This document shows positions 4,900 to 6,246 of a DNA stretch of 6,246 bases, piece after piece. The notes beneath the pieces were generated by a model that did not search any database, was not told the origin of the DNA, and was given only the letters and a program-made list of their open reading frames with translations. A program made the position numbers and the translations under genes. Where the stretch lies: contig JASEJH010000097.1 of the NCBI GenBank assembly GCA_030016455.1, forward strand, positions 1 to 6,246. Direction: 5' to 3'. The DNA comes from Thermoanaerobacteraceae bacterium. GTDB lineage: Bacteria > Bacillota > Desulfotomaculia > Desulfotomaculales > Ammonificaceae. Numbering within the stretch: the first letter of the stretch is position 1; each line of letters starts with the position of its first letter.

Positions 4900-5907
4900 A
4901 TGCACGAGGCACGGTTTTACGAAAAGCGGGACGAAGAGGCGGTTTACTGCTCGCTTTGTCCGAAGGGATGCACCATCAAGGAGGGACATACCGGGTTCTG
5001 CCGGGTGCGGGAAAACCGCCGCGGAACCCTTTATGCGCTGAACTACGGGCATTGCTCAGCCTGCGCGGTCGACCCGGTGGAAAAGAAACCGCTGTACCAT
5101 TTCTACCCGGCACACACAATTCTGTCGCTCGGGACTTTCGGCTGCAACCTGCGCTGCGGTTTTTGCCAGAACTGGGAGATCGCGCACGGGGAGCCGCGGA
5201 CCGTAACGCTGGAGCCGGCGCAGGTGGTGGCGATGACGCAGGCCCAGGGGTCGCGCTGTGTCGGGGTGGCGTACACTTACTCGGAACCGCTCGTCTGGTA
5301 CGAGTTTGTTTTCGATACCGCCCGGCTGGTGAAGGAGGCCGGTTTCAAAAACGTGCTGGTGACCAACGGCTTTATCGCTGAGGATCCGCTTCAGGAACTG
5401 CTGCCCTACATTGACGCGCTCAACATTGACGTGAAGTCCTTCCGGGACGATTACTACAAGAAGGTGTGCAAGGGGCGGCTGGCACCGGTCTTGCGAACCG
5501 TCTCCCTGGCAAAGGAGCGGTGTCACGTGGAAGTAACGAACCTGATCGTCACCGGCCTGAACGATTCCGAAGCGGAGATTGCCGAGCTCGTGGACTGGCT
5601 TGCCGGGCTGGATCCCGACATTCCGCTCCATTTTTCCCGCTACTTCCCCAACTTTGAAATGGAGGAGCCGCCGACGCCGGTGGAAAAGCTTTACCAGGCC
5701 CGGGAGATTGCGCGGCGGAAGCTCAGGTACGTCTACCTGGGCAACGTCTGGGACGAGGAAGCCGACAGCACTTACTGCCCGGACTGCGGGACGGCTGTAA
5801 TCCGGCGGGAAGGATACCGGGTCCGGGGTGTGGCCTTCAAGGACGGCCGGTGCACCGCGTGCGGGACGGCGATCCCGGTGGTCGGAACGGTTTGGGAACG
5901 GAAATAG
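4900..5907 (+). CDS. amrS: AmmeMemoRadiSam system radical SAM enzyme
   Basis: A 335-residue radical SAM protein. The CxxxCxxC motif GCNLRCGFCQNWEI (Cys82, Cys86, Cys89) should bind the SAM-cleaving [4Fe-4S] cluster that generates a 5'-deoxyadenosyl radical. Four N-terminal cysteines (17, 20, 24, 34) in CSLCPKGC and GFCRVREN, and a C-terminal zinc-ribbon-like pair of CxxC motifs (293/296 and 318/321), are usual for this family, which is related to pyruvate formate-lyase activases. VTNGFI (about 153-158), ALNIDVKSF and HFSRYFPNFEM are further family blocks. The substrate is not established; the fusion protein upstream is its genetic partner. ATG 4900 gives the family-typical start MHEARFYEK and has GAGGGG 6 nt upstream; a TTG at 4894 would add two residues. 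The gene lies 63 bp after the fusion gene, probably in the same transcript. The symbol is the systematic one. Confidence 0.9.
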   Translation: MHEARFYEKRDEEAVYCSLCPKGCTIKEGHTGFCRVRENRRGTLYALNYGHCSACAVDPVEKKPLYHFYPAHTILSLGTFGCNLRCGFCQNWEIAHGEPRTVTLEPAQVVAMTQAQGSRCVGVAYTYSEPLVWYEFVFDTARLVKEAGFKNVLVTNGFIAEDPLQELLPYIDALNIDVKSFRDDYYKKVCKGRLAPVLRTVSLAKERCHVEVTNLIVTGLNDSEAEIAELVDWLAGLDPDIPLHFSRYFPNFEMEEPPTPVEKLYQAREIARRKLRYVYLGNVWDEEADSTYCPDCGTAVIRREGYRVRGVAFKDGRCTACGTAIPVVGTVWERK

Positions 5908-5933
5908 GCGGCCCGGAACAGAGGTTCAACCGG

Positions 5934-5976
5934 GGGCGGTGTTAAAGTTAAAAATTTACCCGCCCTATTGTATTTT
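5934..5976 (+). terminator. Imperfect Rho-independent terminator after the radical SAM gene
   Basis: GGGCGG (5934-5939) pairs with CCGCCC (5960-5965). The stem extends through G5941-C5959 and TAAA/TTTA (5943-5946 with 5955-5958), with two single-base bulges and an 8-nt loop. The T-rich sequence TATTGTATTTTT follows. Its tail overlaps the argC control region. Confidence 0.5.
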
Positions 5977-5984
5977 TATACAAC
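5967..5984. promoter_or_regulatory. ARG box 1 (ArgR/AhrC operator)
   Basis: TTGTAT-TTTT-ATACAA (5968-5983) is a perfect 6-bp inverted repeat around four T residues. It fits the ArgR operator pattern TGnAT-W4-ATnCA. It covers the -35 element of the argC promoter, so bound ArgR-arginine would block RNA polymerase. Confidence 0.7.
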
Positions 5985-5996
5985 CTTGTGTATAAT
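5968..5996 (+). promoter_or_regulatory. Sigma-A promoter of argC
   Basis: A perfect -10 TATAAT (5991-5996) lies 17 nt after TTGTAT (5968-5973), which keeps the TTG of the -35 consensus. Transcription would start near 6003, leaving a leader of about 28 nt, too short for a T-box or other attenuator. Confidence 0.75.
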
Positions 5997-6004
5997 TATG
6001 AACA
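5987..6004. promoter_or_regulatory. ARG box 2 (weaker ArgR/AhrC operator)
   Basis: TGTAT-AATT-ATGAA (5989-6002) matches the ArgR half-sites with one mismatch. Its centre is 20 bp from that of box 1, about the two-helical-turn spacing of tandem ARG boxes bound by one ArgR hexamer. It covers the -10 element and the predicted start. Confidence 0.55.
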
Positions 6005-6018
6005 TTGTAAACGCAGGC

Positions 6019-6025
6019 AGGTGAG
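6019..6025 (+). promoter_or_regulatory. Shine-Dalgarno site of argC
   Basis: AGGTGAG ends 5 nt before TTG 6031. The nearer ATG at 6026 reads ATG-GGT-TGA and stops at once, so TTG is the real start. Confidence 0.7.
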
Positions 6026-6030
6026 ATGGG

Positions 6031-6246
6031 TTGATCAAGGTCGGGATCGTGGGTGCGTCCGGCTACACCGGCGCGGAGCTGGTACGGATCCTGGTGCGGC
6101 ACCCGGCGGCGGAGGTCGCGTTTTTGACTTCACGCAGCTACGCGGGCCAGCAGTTGGCGGCGGTTTTCCCCCACCTGGCGGGTTTCACCGACCGGGTGCT
6201 GACGGCCTTCGACGCGGAGGAGATGGCGGCCGGGTGCGACGTGGTC
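6031..6246 (+). CDS. argC: N-acetyl-gamma-glutamyl-phosphate reductase, 3' partial
   Basis: The first 72 codons are present and the gene runs off the window. ArgC is the cytoplasmic enzyme that reduces N-acetylglutamyl-5-phosphate to N-acetylglutamate semialdehyde with NADPH, the third step from glutamate to ornithine and arginine. The N-terminus [21 protein letters not shown] is the signature Rossmann segment: GASGYTG (residues 8-14) is the ArgC nucleotide-binding loop, and LTSRSYAGQ follows as in the family. The catalytic cysteine lies beyond the window. TTG is the start, fixed by the family-typical first residues and AGGTGAG 5 nt upstream. It has its own promoter with two ARG boxes, so it probably leads an arginine operon repressed by ArgR when arginine is plentiful. 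It appears independent of the upstream radical SAM gene. Confidence 0.93.
   Translation, partial: MIKVGIVGASGYTGAELVRILVRHPAAEVAFLTSRSYAGQQLAAVFPHLAGFTDRVLTAFDAEEMAAGCDVV

Noticed and set aside
5056..5631. 191-residue minus-strand open frame
   Set aside because: It is antisense to the radical SAM gene with its intact cysteine motif, and has no ribosome binding site or recognisable domain.
6003..6030. T-box or riboswitch in the argC leader
   Set aside because: The predicted leader is under 30 nt, too short to hold one; ARG boxes explain regulation better.

Overview
This window looks like a GC-rich, Gram-positive anaerobe of the Firmicutes, probably a Desulfotomaculum/Pelotomaculum-type clostridium. 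That is inferred from gene content: copper-amine-oxidase-type stalk domains, a LigB/MEMO-AMMECR1 fusion beside its radical SAM partner, and frequent GTG and TTG starts with G-rich Shine-Dalgarno sites. The genus cannot be fixed from the sequence alone. No CRISPR array, tRNA, rRNA or insertion sequence is visible.

Layout. (1) 1-573: the tail of a secreted stalk-domain protein on the plus strand. It seems broken by an in-frame stop and a frameshift, and a clear Rho-independent terminator follows the last remnant. (2) 574-756: no gene seen. (3) 757-1602, minus strand: a membrane-anchored Clp-fold serine protease of the SDH family, the only minus-strand gene. (4) 1603-1793: a divergent intergenic region with two short palindromes. 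(5) 1794-3199: a two-gene unit of a YkgJ-type cysteine-cluster protein and a LysE-family exporter. (6) 3200-3447: an intergenic region holding a composite element of two different 7-nt tandem repeats flanking a perfect 9-bp hairpin. (7) 3448-5907: the AmmeMemoRadiSam pair, a LigB/MEMO-AMMECR1 fusion followed by a radical SAM enzyme, separated by a short inverted repeat and a G-rich stretch resembling the heptad repeat. (8) 5908-6246: an imperfect terminator, a promoter overlapped by two ArgR-type boxes, and the first 72 codons of argC, which runs off the window.

How the genes work together. The AmmeMemoRadiSam proteins are encoded together across bacteria and archaea, and the pair here is presumed to make one modification or redox system whose chemistry is not settled. 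The cysteine-cluster protein and LysE transporter are nearly abutting and probably co-transcribed, but no shared pathway can be read from sequence. argC probably opens an arginine biosynthesis operon under arginine repression. The most notable items are the AmmeMemoRadiSam fusion with its complete MEMO-type metal site, the heptad/hairpin element in its probable leader, and the ARG-box promoter.
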